A DNA stretch of 64,000 nucleotides. It comes from Phallus indusiatus (Eukaryota; Basidiomycota; Agaricomycetes; Phallales; Phallaceae). Location of the stretch: contig JAQFWX010000058.1 of assembly GCA_027605045.1 (NCBI GenBank), positions 62,001 through 126,000 on the forward strand, read 5' to 3'. This document shows positions 1 to 11,375 of the stretch, one piece after another. The notes under the pieces were generated by a model. That model was not told the origin of the DNA. It saw only the letters and a list, made by a program, of their open reading frames with translations, and made no database searches. The position numbers were made by a program, and so were the translations under genes. How positions within the stretch are numbered: the first letter of the stretch is position 1; every line of letters begins with the position of its first letter.

Positions 1-2290
1 TATTCCCTTCCTTCCAAACGTTGTTCAAGAACAGAATAGAGACGTTTTGTCTCATCCTACAATAGTCAGGGTAATTAGAGCGAGAAGCTAAAAAAAGAAA
101 ACGAAATGTACGATATAACGTTTAATAGCGTACGGGATTTGCTCAGGAGCATAGCGGAAGAAATGGGTTCTTTGGAGCGATTTCAGCCGACGAATCTATT
201 TCAAGTGTAAAAGTTTTCTTACGCTTGTCCTTGTCTGTATGTGCATGTTATATTGACATGCGATAAATTTGATGGATCAGTAAGCTCACATAGGGCCAAC
301 ACCGCCATGGGCAAAGAAAAGCCATTGTAATTCTTCACTATACAACTTAGGCTCCTTGATGGGATCGTAAGAAAGTTTGCGTTCAGTATCATAATGTTGT
401 GCAATATCTGCAAGAGAGAGAATATGAGAATATCTGCCGCTATTATGTTAAAGATGGATTACAGAGCAAGACGGCACTAGTTTCAAAGACAGCGAAATCT
501 TCATGCTTATGGTCAACAATTGCGGGGATACGTCCTGATTAGAAGCTTCATAAGGCGCGGAAAACCCTTGTACAAGACTGAGTCAACTGACCATTTGGAT
601 TGATTTTCAAAAACCATTCTTGCTTTTGCTCCTGTTCCTTGAAGGAAATCGCTTTGGTTTCGTCTAGAAAACAATTGTGTCTGAGTGGTTGATAACGAAA
701 CTTTACCCTTATAACGAACAGGGTATGCCCAATTCTTCTAAAATGATTGAAATGGGGTAGCCTATGATATCGCGAGTGCATTCAGCTTTGTCAAGACAAA
801 TGAATGGGACCATTGGGTGTTCCGACAGTATAAAGGGTGATGGCAGGAGACATGATAAGGCAAGCTCTTGGGAAATGTTCAATATTTGACTTTCATGGTG
901 TCATTTATAAGAGTTCGATAGTAAGTCATTACTCAGCAACAGAGAACCGGAAGAGGGAAAAATCAAATATCGCGTCATTTAAGGGCCTTTCCGTTACTAA
1001 TGCATTCATTAGTCATCTGGATTTCCTTCAGCCTCTCTCCATTGCGGCGCATGTGCCTGTCGTGCTGGAGGTCGAAACTGTACTGAGTCCGTGACAATAT
1101 CGGACTCGAGGGAGCCACTTTGTCTCCACTATAAACGTGTTAAAATGATCTTCACTTTGGGACAATGACCAGGAATTCATGTCTGGTTAGCTTTAACCAT
1201 TCGATAATGAAATGAAGGTTCCAAGGATGCTTCGTGAGAATTTGATAAGACACTCAAGGTTTCCAGGTATGGTGATGATAAATCACCATACTTAGTGATA
1301 GTGTTTGTAAGTATGTACATACATCCATAGTACACAATTTGATTGATTGTTGAAGATTGTTAGGTTGTTGTAGCTCCATCACTTCTGCTCCCAAATTTAA
1401 ATACCTGATGTGGTTCGTCCGCTTTGATTGGTTTGGGGGCTACCCACGCACAGTCTAAACAAACTTTCATCCTTCATCTCGCGCAATCCAAGCAAATCCT
1501 TGCAATAGGTGCTGGAACAAAAAATAACATGGGTTTCGTATAGTTTTTACTGTGCTTTTACTTTATTCTCAAGACGCGGTTATCTGAATATGCTCAGTCG
1601 GTTTTTACTAAGCATGTCTATTCGGTGCCTCGGATCGCAAATTTTGGACACTGTTTTCGAATGTGCGTGGCAATTTTTGAGGAAAGATTCACGGAGACGG
1701 TGGCATCATTATCCGCCACAGTGCTTCTCTGGCTCGTGAATTTCATTCGCTCATACAATAACATCCGCATGATGTGTCACACATTAGGTATGGAACTTTA
1801 AGCGGCTCACAACTGTCAATTTACCATGACTTCTTCAGTCTTCTGTTTTTGAGTGTTTCGGCCTGCTTCCCTTCCAAACGAACTAGCTACTCAAGCCCTC
1901 AGGTTTAGATTGCGCGATCATACTGATTGACCGTACACTGTGACTGCTCAAGTCAAAGACCAGGTCCTGCTGTAAGGAAGTGACAGCTTTGATTGAAGAT
2001 TTGAACGGTCCCATTACCCACGTGGAGTCAAGCAGTTCAGTGGCATGTCAATAATAACTAATGACAGTATGGGAGGATGGCGCTTTTGGGAAAGAGTGAT
2101 TTTCCGACAAATCAACTAACTCATCTGTGCGGATCGGTGACAGGTCTGATCATGGCTGCGGTTAACCAGGTACAACCTCGCTTATTGGCTGGCACTTCAT
2201 ACATAAGGCCTCCACATCTGTCCTCCCTTAGCAGCTTGCACACTTCTTAATATCTTTCTGTGTGTCGGATCCACAACTTTTTTTAAAGCC
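1..2290. other. Intergenic region, no gene recognised
   Basis: Open frames here are short, lack family resemblance and have no convincing exon chain. A perfect 10-bp hairpin with a 5-base loop lies at 1267-1291. The last several hundred bases precede the DUF6533 gene and probably hold its promoter. A TATA-like run (tttaaatacc) is near 1397, too far upstream to be assigned to that gene. Confidence 0.5.
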
Positions 2291-4229
2291 ATGTCCGACA
2301 TCGCTCAGCTCATCCAGGAGTTAGACGACGTGGTGCAAGGCAGTGACGTTCTTTCGTACAGCTCAGGTGAGATGAACATCAATGTCTTCAGGTCGCGACT
2401 CAGTACCAGCTTTTTGGTATTATCTAGTATCGGCTACGTTTTTACTGATCTATGAGATCATCCTCACCTTTCCCGATGAAGTTCGATATATATGGCTGTA
2501 TGTCAATGCTGTTCGTCCGTTATTGAGAGACTGCCTATCTATTCGCTTTTTTATGGAAGATCACCATGGTCATTTGTCACGGTTCTTTATCTTTTGATTC
2601 GGTACTTCACGCTTACTCTTCTTATCCTCACCTCTTACGGTAAGACCCAATATGTTTGACTGAATGCCTCTAACTTTTGGCCTTCCTTAAGCATCCATCA
2701 ACACTAATCTATCTATTCCGGTAAGGCTAAGGCTCCAGTACCTCGTTATTTTAAGCATTGATTTTTTTTCTAGTTGTGAGGACAAAATCATCTGACTGAT
2801 AATTCTCATGAATGATGAACTTGAACATGTTTTAGCTGCAATAATTTTGTCAACTTCCAGATATGGTATTCCGCCAGTGTTCACATTTACCACAAAGTGC
2901 TAAATAGTCGTTAGGAGTCCGGTAGCTCTCGTTCCGGCGGTTGATATTCTAATTGTGTTAAGAGTTTATGCGCTTTATAAACGAAGTAAATCGAGTGCGT
3001 CAGGATTTAACTGGATGTCCTTTCTTATTTTAAATGTCCTTTGAGTAGTAGGGTGCTTTTTGATATTTCTTTGGCTGGGTAGGTGGATTTCACTGCCCGG
3101 GAATCAATCTCTCTCAGACTCTTATCTTTGTTTCGCAGGCGAGACAGTGGTATGGCGAATCCTTTCTTCCTTTCTACTGCAAGAAGAACTGCACTCCCTT
3201 GCTTGAAACTAGATCATACTCGTTTTGACCGGTTTAGGATTCGGCCCCCAAAAAGGTGCATCGCCAAATCCATTGCCAGGTGTACTACCCAACTGCACTC
3301 CTACTGATCCCTTCAATGCTCACAACCTAATAATTGGAGGGTAATAATTCCTTTGGCTGGCAACAGTTATAAAATCGCTTATCTGTTCTCTTCGGTCTCA
3401 ATTTTACGGTAGAAGCGTCGCTATAGGATTTCAAGGTACTACTTAGCTCCTTGGGGGTGATTCTGACTCAGAGATCATTTATTATTGTTCGCCAGCGATT
3501 TACTTAGGGCTTGCGTTATACAAACTTGCCATAAAAATCAAGCTTATAAAACGTTTGACGCCACTTTTAGAAATATTCATTCGGTGAGTTATTTTTTTTT
3601 CTATATACGGGCTTTGTTGAGCCATGGATGAACACAGAGATGGCGCCTTATACTGCTTCAAGTATGTCGGTTACTTTCACTATTATTATAGCCATCATTG
3701 TTATCAACTTCTTTTCGCCAGTATATTAGGTATTGATTACACCAGCTTATTAACTTATCAGAACTTTCTGAATGATTGCTTTTATTTTCAAGCCATGTAC
3801 GCTTTGAGCGTCTTTTTCGCACAACACTATGGACCGAAGACCCCATTAGAAGGCTTAGGCGGAGCGTAAGTTTTAGCCTCTTTCTTCGTGGTACCGGCGT
3901 GAGCCACAATATTTGGTAGATGGCTCGTCTCAATCATCTCTATCACCGTAGGTTTTCCAAGTCAGTTTATAACCAACCACTCACTTATAATTACACTGTT
4001 ATAATTATCTTATCAGGCTGGAAAATTAGTTCTCAACCTCAGAAGAACCGCTCACCATGACTCTTCGAATAATGCTAGTAACCTTTCCGACCAGTCCGGA
4101 TCTTATGAGCTTCAGTTCACGACCCCAATCGAACCAATTCAATCCACGATCATCATTGATGCATCTCGAATACGTGAGAGCACTGGAATAGAACCGCTCC
4201 CCACTTCACATACCGTGGCGCTGGTTTAA
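2291..4229 (+). CDS. DUF6533-domain multi-pass membrane protein (spliced)
   Basis: This is a predicted polytopic membrane protein of the large, functionally unknown DUF6533 family that is expanded in mushroom-forming fungi. Exon 1 starts at the ATG at 2291 and encodes MSDIAQLIQELDDVVQ. A short intron then leads to the family hallmark: a first membrane helix followed by LTFPDEVRYIW (about 2381-2498). The next intron (gtatgt...gaag) joins to SPWSFVTVLYLLIRYF, the usual continuation. A later exon near 2940-3040 carries ILIVLRVYALYKRSK, also typical. The last exon begins just after the cag near 4016 with AGKLVLNLR and runs to the taa at 4227-4229; its tail is Ser/Thr/Pro-rich and probably cytosolic. 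At least six introns are needed and the middle exons were not all resolved. Family assignment is firm; exact exon borders are tentative. Confidence 0.75.
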
Positions 4230-4481
4230 TTTGAACAAAAAAAACTTGCTCGTCTCGGAAGCTTGGGGATTTTTCACTGTAACACTTCAAGTTTGTCTCG
4301 TCTTCTTCAACGTAATGATTCAAGTTCTATCTGGAGCATCATGATATGACAAAGTTATGAACTTTTTTCTTTTTCTGCCGGACTCATATTCTAAACCTGT
4401 TTGTTATAAATAAATATCTGGATATTATTAATGACAGCTGACGATTTTTATGGGCTTCTTTTGCTCACATATCTTCAACAG

Positions 4482-5349
4482 AACCACCTTCCAGGAAGGT
4501 GGCGTGGGATCGCTTCCTCTAAACACTATGTTCGTTTTTTGGCCAACATACAAAGCTAAAAGAGACGTCCCTGTTAGTGCCTTATACGAAAAAGAACTTG
4601 AGCAGCAAGTACTCCTGGGGGAGGAATTGGGTACGACAGAAAAGAAATTGTTTGTTCTAATGATACTTTTCCTGATTATGGTATTTCGTGTAGGTTCGTC
4701 TACAGCTACACCTGGAAACGATCATGGGCTTGAGGCAAGAATTGCCGCCACGGAGAGAAATTTGTGTGAAAATCAGAAATTTGAAAATAGTTGGATGACA
4801 ATCGGAGAAGGTCTGATGAGATTATAAAACAGTTGGATGACCAAAGACGCATTAATGCTAAGATGGAACAGGAAATGGCTTCACTCAATAATTCGGTGAC
4901 ACCTTAGCCAAGGTTAGTTTTTGACATGACCTCAGCTATACTAATTCTCCTAAAGTATGGCTTTTCAGATGTATACTCCCTTCAAATAACTCTTGTCTCG
5001 TTCTCTTTTAGATTCTCTGCGAGAAATGGTGGCTCGAGAGCTGGGCTTTGACAGTTGGTTCGATATCGACCCAACGCGAAGAGACACTACCGTGACAACA
5101 GTTTTAGCGGACCTGATAGAGAAGAGTCCAGTTCGGTCAAGTATCCGCTTCGAGGCTCCTGAAATCTCTGCATTCCTCACCAACGGGCAACAACAAGGCA
5201 ACGTCGCGGCCCATTCTGTTGACCAAAGAGATATCAGAGAGGCGATGCTACCACCTGATCAGAAAAATCACAAATTGCTCTTAGACTGCCACTCAATTAT
5301 ATTTGGAGTCAGTGATGCTGATGATAATGATACTGATCAAATTTTTTGA
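4482..5349 (+). pseudogene. HEPN-like repeat family, copy 1 (5'-truncated, frameshifted)
   Basis: This is a broken member of the unnamed paralogue family whose intact form is at 8440-9723. The N-terminal exon is missing, although the end of the preceding intron (cttcaacag) is kept. Exon 2 (4482-4649) has lost one base relative to the intact copy just after the conserved Trp codon, shifting the frame before FVFWP. Exon 3 (4694-4912) is the coiled-coil exon with a further shift and an in-frame stop near 4827. Exon 4 (4969-5349) opens with a TAA in place of the conserved Trp of TPFKW. It then reads LLDSLREMVARELGFDSWFDIDP and ends with GNVAAH, the family signature, although the arginine before it is lost. 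It lies 250 bases downstream of the DUF6533 gene and starts the tandem array. Confidence 0.75.
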
Positions 5350-5599
5350 ATTTGAATAGGTGCAAATGCTGTGATTTGTTTTGTCGAAATAGTTATCGAG
5401 ACTGATACTGAAATTGCTTTCTATATGTCGCTCGAATGCCTACTGTTATTTATACACAAAGTTAATTTTTCAGATACTTAGCATGAAATTTAAACTTGGT
5501 TTTTAAGACGACGTAGAACAAGCAGTGTCAAGCACTAGGACAGCGTAAGGCCGTGGGTTCGGCCAAGCCCCTTCACACCCCGACTCGAGCTCCGCGGAA

Positions 5600-6205
5600 C
5601 CTACATATAGCCCGTATACGCACCACAGTATTTATACCCGTGATCTTTTCGAAGTATTCCTTCCTAAACCCATTGCGCAGCCATGGTCGGTACATGTCCC
5701 AAGATCATGAAAGGCATTTGTCCTCACTTAATGACGAATTAACTATTATTAATAACTAAAGTCGGTCTTCCACATGACCTTAGCTTTACTAATTCTCTTA
5801 ACGCATGTCTTTCCAGATGCAAGTTTCCTTTTAATGACTGTTGTCCTGCTGGAACCCTTTACGAGAAATGGTGGCTCAATACCTGGAAGTTAACGACTGG
5901 TTCGAGATCCACCCATATACATTCCAAGGCGACCTCGCCCTTGGAGAAGCTGATAGAGGAGTGCCCGGAATCGGTACGGTCAAGTATTCACTTCAAGGTC
6001 CATGCAATCTCTGCGTAACCACAACCGCTCGTATGTGAGAAGACAAGGCAATATCGCGGCGCATTCCGGAGATTGATGCAATATCAGAAAGGCAATCCGA
6101 ATGCTGACACCTCAGCAGAAACATCGCTTAATGCTCACGGACTGCTACACGATCCTTTTCCGTATCAATGACATCGACGCTGATATTACAGATGATCAAC
6201 TCTGA
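5600..6205 (+). pseudogene. HEPN-like repeat family, copy 2 (degenerate)
   Basis: A second, more decayed copy. Around 5605-5720 the promoter and start region resemble those of the intact copy: a tatttataccc box, cttcctaaac, then atgtcccaagatcatg. Most of the N-terminal and coiled-coil exons are deleted. The intron before the last exon (5762-5816) is still recognisable. The last exon (5817-6205) carries consecutive TAA and TGA codons at the position of the conserved Lys-Trp. It then encodes LREMVAQYLEVNDWFEI and, after a shift, SYVRRQGNIAAHSGD followed by a stop. The remaining frame keeps the tail of the C-terminal domain (LMLTDCYTILF) and ends at 6205. It cannot make a normal product. Confidence 0.7.
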
Positions 6206-8439
6206 AATTTATATACATTTCTAACTGGTTCTTTACGTTGTTTTGACCCTGCTCAGCCCCAATTCGGTTTTCTGTTCGTTGGGGTTACATAAGTCCCAGG
6301 TGGCGTCAAGCCGGTTGCTGTGTTGGTGAGTTTCATGTTTTGCTGAACAAAACCAAAATGACAGTGTGACGTGTATTAGATGCAATGATTCGCTTCTCGA
6401 AATAATCACTTAAAATAACGTCGAAAACTGTTTTCTACATGAGTGCTAGTGCGTCACCGCAAGAAAGTTCAATATCTTCCGAGATAACCGGAATCAGATT
6501 TATTTGCACGTTGTGACTGCTTCGATCACCATATTGGAATATTTTCTTTAGCAGAGATATCCAAGAAACCCCGACAATTTTTCTTTGAGGAGGTGTTATA
6601 TGCGCATTGTTTCACCATTCTAGGACATCATGATATGCTCACGATGATGGGCATGTGCACGTGCTTGGTCTAAGTACGGGTCCATTATAGTTTTGTTTAT
6701 GTTTTCGACTGGGACAACCCGCTTTCGATATAGTAATCATGTAATGCGGCGAAAAGATCATCGAATACACCACAACGATGCGATCAGAGAGATTTTATTG
6801 TATGCCTGATTCTGTTTTTTTTCGAATGCAGCGAGTATAGACAACGGTCATGGAGCTCGTCTTTGAAAAAACTGCGACGGCTTTAGCCCGACATAGAACC
6901 ATTCACCTAACTAATATAACCTAAATATGGAAAACAGCACATCTCTAACAGTTCTGCTTGGCTGAGATAACACGACTCAGAATGGGAGACCAAATCGCTC
7001 GCGTCCCGCGCACTACATCTACCCAACATGTACCCCGCCTCCATGCGAACCGTGCCAGTCGGTGGGCGGCCTAAATACCTACATATCTCCAAGTTGAATC
7101 GAAACGTTCCTTCACCAGCCCCGTTCACTGACCGGTATAGCGACCCTGACCACGGGGTATGCTGGAATCTGGATGCGAAAAGGACTTGCGACACTTCGCG
7201 TTGAAGCATTTCGAAGCAGCTGAAGTCTTACCACATCACGGGCGTGCATGACGACGTGACGATGCGCATTCATTGTCATATAATACGCGTAGACGCGAAT
7301 GCTGAGCAATGCTCAGCCCACCACTCACGGGTATATATTCCTTACGAAGGTATGATGTTTATGGTATTTCGACAAGTTCATTACATCTGTTGTAGGAAGG
7401 AGAAATGCTTTTACGCACCTCATCCTGATAAGCGGTTACCGGTAGTGATGGGCTCAATTACAATACCCAAACTCCGCCATGGGAGCGGCCAGTTACCTAT
7501 TGTCTGAACTCTTACATATCATTTTTTCGAAACTTTCAGGGCTTCATCGATGAAAAAAGAGAAGTGACTCAGAACAACCCCCGAGCGCGGCCCTGAATTC
7601 ACTGTTGGAAACGGAGATATTAGACGCCAGGATCACGCCCCTCTACGCGTACCGAAGCGCGTCACCTCTTCTCTAGTCGTTCTTCCCGACTACTAGAGAA
7701 GAGGTGAGTAGACTATAGTTATAATAATCATATCAATTACTTACACTCCTGTAGTCTAATTAACTTACAGGTAATACAGTCGTTCTTCCCGACTACTAGA
7801 GAAGAGTCTAATTAACTTACATTCACAAGATCTAAAGGTTGTCCAAGGGACAGATGAACAAGGGCATTTGAACAAAAAGGAATGTGCAAGGGAGGGGACG
7901 CAACATGGAATTCAATTTTACTTTTCTGTTGTCTGCTCAAAAACTAAATCTGATTTTAAATTTTTGATTCGATTTGGTCAGTTTGGTCGAGTGTCGAGCT
8001 TTGGTTAGCCCCGCCACTCCCTGAACAAGAACAAGAACATATTTATCATCCGTAATTTATCCTCCGAGGATATGTTCATGAACAATCACATTCAATAGTG
8101 GCTTACCTGTGAACGCCTCACAGTCATATTTGTGTCCAAAGATTACCAGCCTGAGGGTTGCATCAATCCGAGAATTTCAGACCCTTCTTTGGCCAGGACA
8201 GCCCAGATGAATACCCAATCTGGATAAATTCATTAATGTCCATTGTCCAATTTTATTTCCCTTTGGGCAGGAACGACGTATCCAGTTTTTTTGGTCACAC
8301 GTCTCCTCGGCCACCCACGGACATACTATGCGCGCGCTTATACACACCACAACATTTATACCCGCCAACTTGTGCTGTGTACCTTGTAAGTCCCCTCCTC
8401 CTTCTCAGAGCATTTTCTTCCTAAACTTATCGTGCAATT
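6206..8439. other. Intergenic region between family copies 2 and 3
   Basis: No gene was recognised. Open frames of 60-100 codons at 6907-7509 have no family features and overlap on both strands. A palindromic repeat element lies at 7662-7822 (listed separately). The promoter of copy 3 is at 8310-8439: it has a tatacacacc/tttatacccg box near 8340-8360 and a short leader containing a probable intron (gtaagtcccc to ctcag, about 8387-8407). The same layout precedes the copy at 36591-37800. Confidence 0.5.
7662..7822. repeat. Palindromic element with nested direct repeats
   Basis: A 17-bp inverted repeat (cacctcttctctagtcg and its complement with a 3-base bulge) flanks a short loop at about 7667-7705. 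The right half of that hairpin (cgttcttcccgactactaga and following bases) is repeated directly at about 7780-7806. A 15-base sequence, gtctaattaacttac, also occurs twice, near 7754 and 7806. This looks like a small foldback or MITE remnant, or a slippage product. No coding potential was seen. Confidence 0.6.
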
Positions 8440-9723
8440 ATGACATCCAAGTACAGGATCATGCAGGGTGATCGTAAGGTAGAGATGTCTGCCGCCAATG
8501 CACGAGCGATTGCCCAAAAGGTGGTGCCGGTTCAAGCCCATTATTCCGAATCCAGTCTACACACAGTCTTCGGTGTCGATCCAGAAGCAACCGTCCGTGA
8601 AGTAGAGAAATATGCGAAACAGGAATTAATGACTCACATCACGAAATCGTACGGAGGGAAGCATAACATTGTTTTTGATGATAAAATAACGGATATTACT
8701 CCAGGCAAGCTAGCAATTTTTATGAGCTTTTTTCTCTCACATATTTATCTTCAACAGAACCAATTTCCAAGGAAGTGAAATGGGGCTCACTTCCTCCAAA
8801 CACTACGTTCGTTTTTTGGCCAAAAGAAAAACAAGATGACCCGGCTACTAAGAAGAAGAAAGGTGCCTCGGCTATGAACAAAGCTAAAGAAAAAGAAGAA
8901 GTCCCGACCACACTCAATGCATTATATAAACAACAACTTCAAGAGCAAGTACTCGAGGACGAATCGGATGTGAAAAAAAAGACACCGGGTTCTTCTTTTC
9001 CTTTCTTGTCATATGTTTTCCAGTTATAATATTTTCTGTAGGTTCGTCTACAGCTCCTCCCGGGAACCCTGAAATGGCCAATTTGTTCCGTAGGCTTGAG
9101 GCAATGGAGAAAATATTGAGTAAACAAGGAGAAGAACTGGGAGAACAAAGATACATTAATGCTGCGACGGAGAAAAAGCTGGCAGAACAAAGACACATCA
9201 ATGCTATGATACAGAAAGAATTGGGCGACCAAAGAGAAATTAATACTGTCGCGGAACAGAATATGACTTCACTCCGGGACGCCTTAGACAAGGTTAGTTT
9301 CCGACATGACCCCAGTTATACTGATTGAGTTAACGCATAACCTCCTAGATAAATACACCTTTCAAATGGATTTTGACGCGCTGTCTTCTGGACTCTGTAC
9401 GAGAAAAAGTGGCTCATCGGCTGGGTGTTAAGAACTGGTTCGAAATCGACCCAAACCAGAGAGAAAAGATGGTGACCCCGGTTTTGGACGAGCTGATAAA
9501 GACTAACCCAGAACGGAAAAAGATTCGCTCTACGCCCGCTGAAATTTCTGCATTTCTTTCTGACGGCCAGTCCTATGTGCGACGACAAGGGAACGCCGCG
9601 GCTCACACCGGAGAGCAGGATGATATCAGAGAAGCAATTCAAACGCTATTACCTGACAAGCTAAACCGCCGATTACTCTCGGATTGTTACTTGATTATGT
9701 TTCATGTTGCTGTTGACGATTAA
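8440..9723 (+). CDS. HEPN-like repeat family, copy 3 (apparently intact, 373 aa)
   Basis: This is the only copy in the window that can be read from start to stop. Exons 8440-8704, 8758-8988, 9042-9292 and 9349-9723 sum to 374 codons. The first intron needs a GC donor (ccag/gcaagc). Residues 1-88 form a compact N-terminal domain (VFGVDPEATVREVEKYAK). Residues about 89-165 are a Lys-rich linker starting EVKWGSLPPNTTFVFWP. Residues about 166-249 are a coiled coil built from 13-14-residue units (EQRYINAATEKKL, EQRHINAMIQKEL, DQREINTVAEQNM). Residues 250-373 are a helical domain with INTPFKWILTRCLLDSVREK, NWFEIDP and YVRRQGNAAAHTGEQ, where Arg327 or Arg328 and His335 stand out. That motif resembles the R/H motif of DUF4145/HEPN domains. 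No signal peptide or membrane segment was seen. Function is unknown; a HEPN nuclease or nucleic-acid role is only inferred. Confidence 0.75.
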
Positions 9724-9752
9724 GGATACTTTTTGAAATTTTGAATAGATAG

Positions 9753-9930
9753 ATGCAAATGCAAATGCTGTGATTTGTTTTGTCGAAATTGTTACTACGG
9801 AATTGTTACTGAAATTGCTTTCTATAAATACGTCACTCAAATGTCTACTGCTCTTATATACACAAAGTTGATTTTTCAAATAGCGTGTAAATGGAATTTG
9901 AATTTGGTTTTTACTTAAGTACAACAAGGA
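9753..9930 (+). repeat. 3' flank shared by family copies 1 and 3
   Basis: The stretch after the stop of copy 3 (gcaaatgctgtgatttgttt, then gaaattgctttctata and atacacaaagtt) matches 5358-5512 after copy 1. The tandem duplications therefore included untranslated or flanking sequence, not just coding exons. It probably contains the 3' untranslated region. Confidence 0.7.
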
Positions 9931-10410
9931 GATCAGGACTAATATGTCGCTCGTCAAACACCCGCCGGGTGCGGGCAAACGGAGCTCAATGCATTATGCG
10001 TTAGTCGTTGAAGTACCACACTACCACTGCATGCTGTTGGATTTTATTAGTTCGGGCTATATAAGTACAATATATATTACATAATAAATTGGGCTTTCTT
10101 CCTCCACCTATTTTGTGCTGTGTCACGTCTGTATCGTGTATGCCGTGTTGTATCGTGTTAACGCGAAATTTATGATCTATTATGTCTGATTTTACTCTAC
10201 ATACATCGTATAATTCAATAGTATGCACATAAAAATAAATAAAATAAATACAGATTACAGCCAGATGAAATCGAGCTTTATGCTTGCGAGGATATCTATT
10301 CGGTCTTCTACCAAACTTGAACTCTAACAGTTCATGCCAAAACTTAAAAGTCGTGGTAGACCCAGGCACGTGCGCGCGCCTATGGGTACACCAATCAAGT
10401 TGAGGGTGGC
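9931..10410. other. Intergenic, promoter side of copy 4
   Basis: No gene was recognised. The 122-codon reverse frame at 10001-10369 is AT-rich and has no family features. The region just before 10411 contains gcacgtgcgcgcgcctatgg, similar to the GC-rich box before copy 3 (tgcgcgcgctt, near 8331), so it probably carries the copy-4 promoter. Confidence 0.4.
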
Positions 10411-10908
10411 ATGATGTCCTCCGACAAAGCGGTTGCCTCTGAGAACGCTGATGATGAAGTTCAAGTAAATCACGACAAACAGAGTAAGAAACAAGATTGA
10501 TTTCCCCGAACCAATTTTCTTATACTAATTCTAAAGCGCTTGACTCAAATTTGGCTGTGGCACCTCTGGGTAACGAAGACGATGAGCTTGAAAGAAGGTT
10601 GGAAAAATTGGAGAAATTGTGTACAATAACAAAGGAGGATTTAGGAAGGAATAGTGAGCTCTCAAGGAGTATGAGAGTGCTGTCAAGAAGGTTCAGAAAG
10701 CTTTCAAGGAAAATCAAAGCTCTGGAAAAGGATGTGAAAAGAGTAGGTTCTCATTATGAGTTCAGCTATTCTAATTCTCTTAATTCATGATTTTAGATGC
10801 AAAATTCCGTGAAAGTGCTTGCTGACTGGTATTTTCTGGATCCTGCTCGACTCGTAGAACTGGACTTTCAAACTGAATTCTCGACATCGACCGACAGTCG
10901 TATGTAAA
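10411..10908 (+). pseudogene. HEPN-like repeat family, copy 4 (coiled coil kept, C-terminal domain lost)
   Basis: A possible short gene reads MMSSDKAVASENADDEVQVN in exon 1. An intron (gtaaga...ttctaaag, about 10480-10538) leads to a coiled-coil exon (about 10539-10741, ERRLEKLEKLCTITKEDLG, then RRFRKLSRKIKALEKDVKR). A second intron ends at gattttag near 10797. The final exon opens MQNSVKVLADWYF but stops at 10908 after about 36 codons. In another frame this exon keeps WILLDS followed by a stop and NWTF, matching the family's LLDSVREK...NWFEI. The C-terminal domain is thus frameshifted away and the R-G-N-A-H motif is absent. It could be a pseudogene or a truncated coiled-coil protein that could pair with full-length members. 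Confidence 0.55.
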
Positions 10909-11375
10909 CGGCACGAGATGAGATAGCCTAGGCGAGTCGAAGCAAGATTAGGTTTGAGTTCCCGAGGCTTTTTGACGACTTTGAATACTGTTACGTTCGA
11001 TGAGAACGTCAGCCGCCACCATTATCTCACTCAGTCGTTCGGCTTGACCCGAAACTTCAGTGGTTTGAGTAATGTTTCGTTTAGAATGTAGTTGGTTGGG
11101 TAAAGCAGTTGATGAAAACGAGGGCTACGACGAGCGTTTGCTGTTTGTACCGAGAGGGTTCTGCAGCTTCTCTTGCGCCAGTGGGTCGTCCGTTCTACAC
11201 TTCTTTGTCGGTTCATCCCAGGATAACACCTCAAGTCCTATGGTAACGTCGGATTTTTATTACACCATGATAATTATTGCAGACATTTGTATCGAATTGC
11301 ATGTATTAGGATCGAATCGTAATTATGATAACAGAGACTGAAACAGAAAAACAAAAGGTATACACGACAAGATTG
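10909..11375. other. Intergenic, no feature seen
   Basis: This lies between the end of the first family array and the 3' end of the convergent Kei1-like gene. Short frames here have no recognisable product. Confidence 0.5.

Noticed and set aside
6907..7509. Overlapping 65-100-codon frames on both strands
   Set aside because: Frames conflict with each other, have no family features and no introns with good signals.
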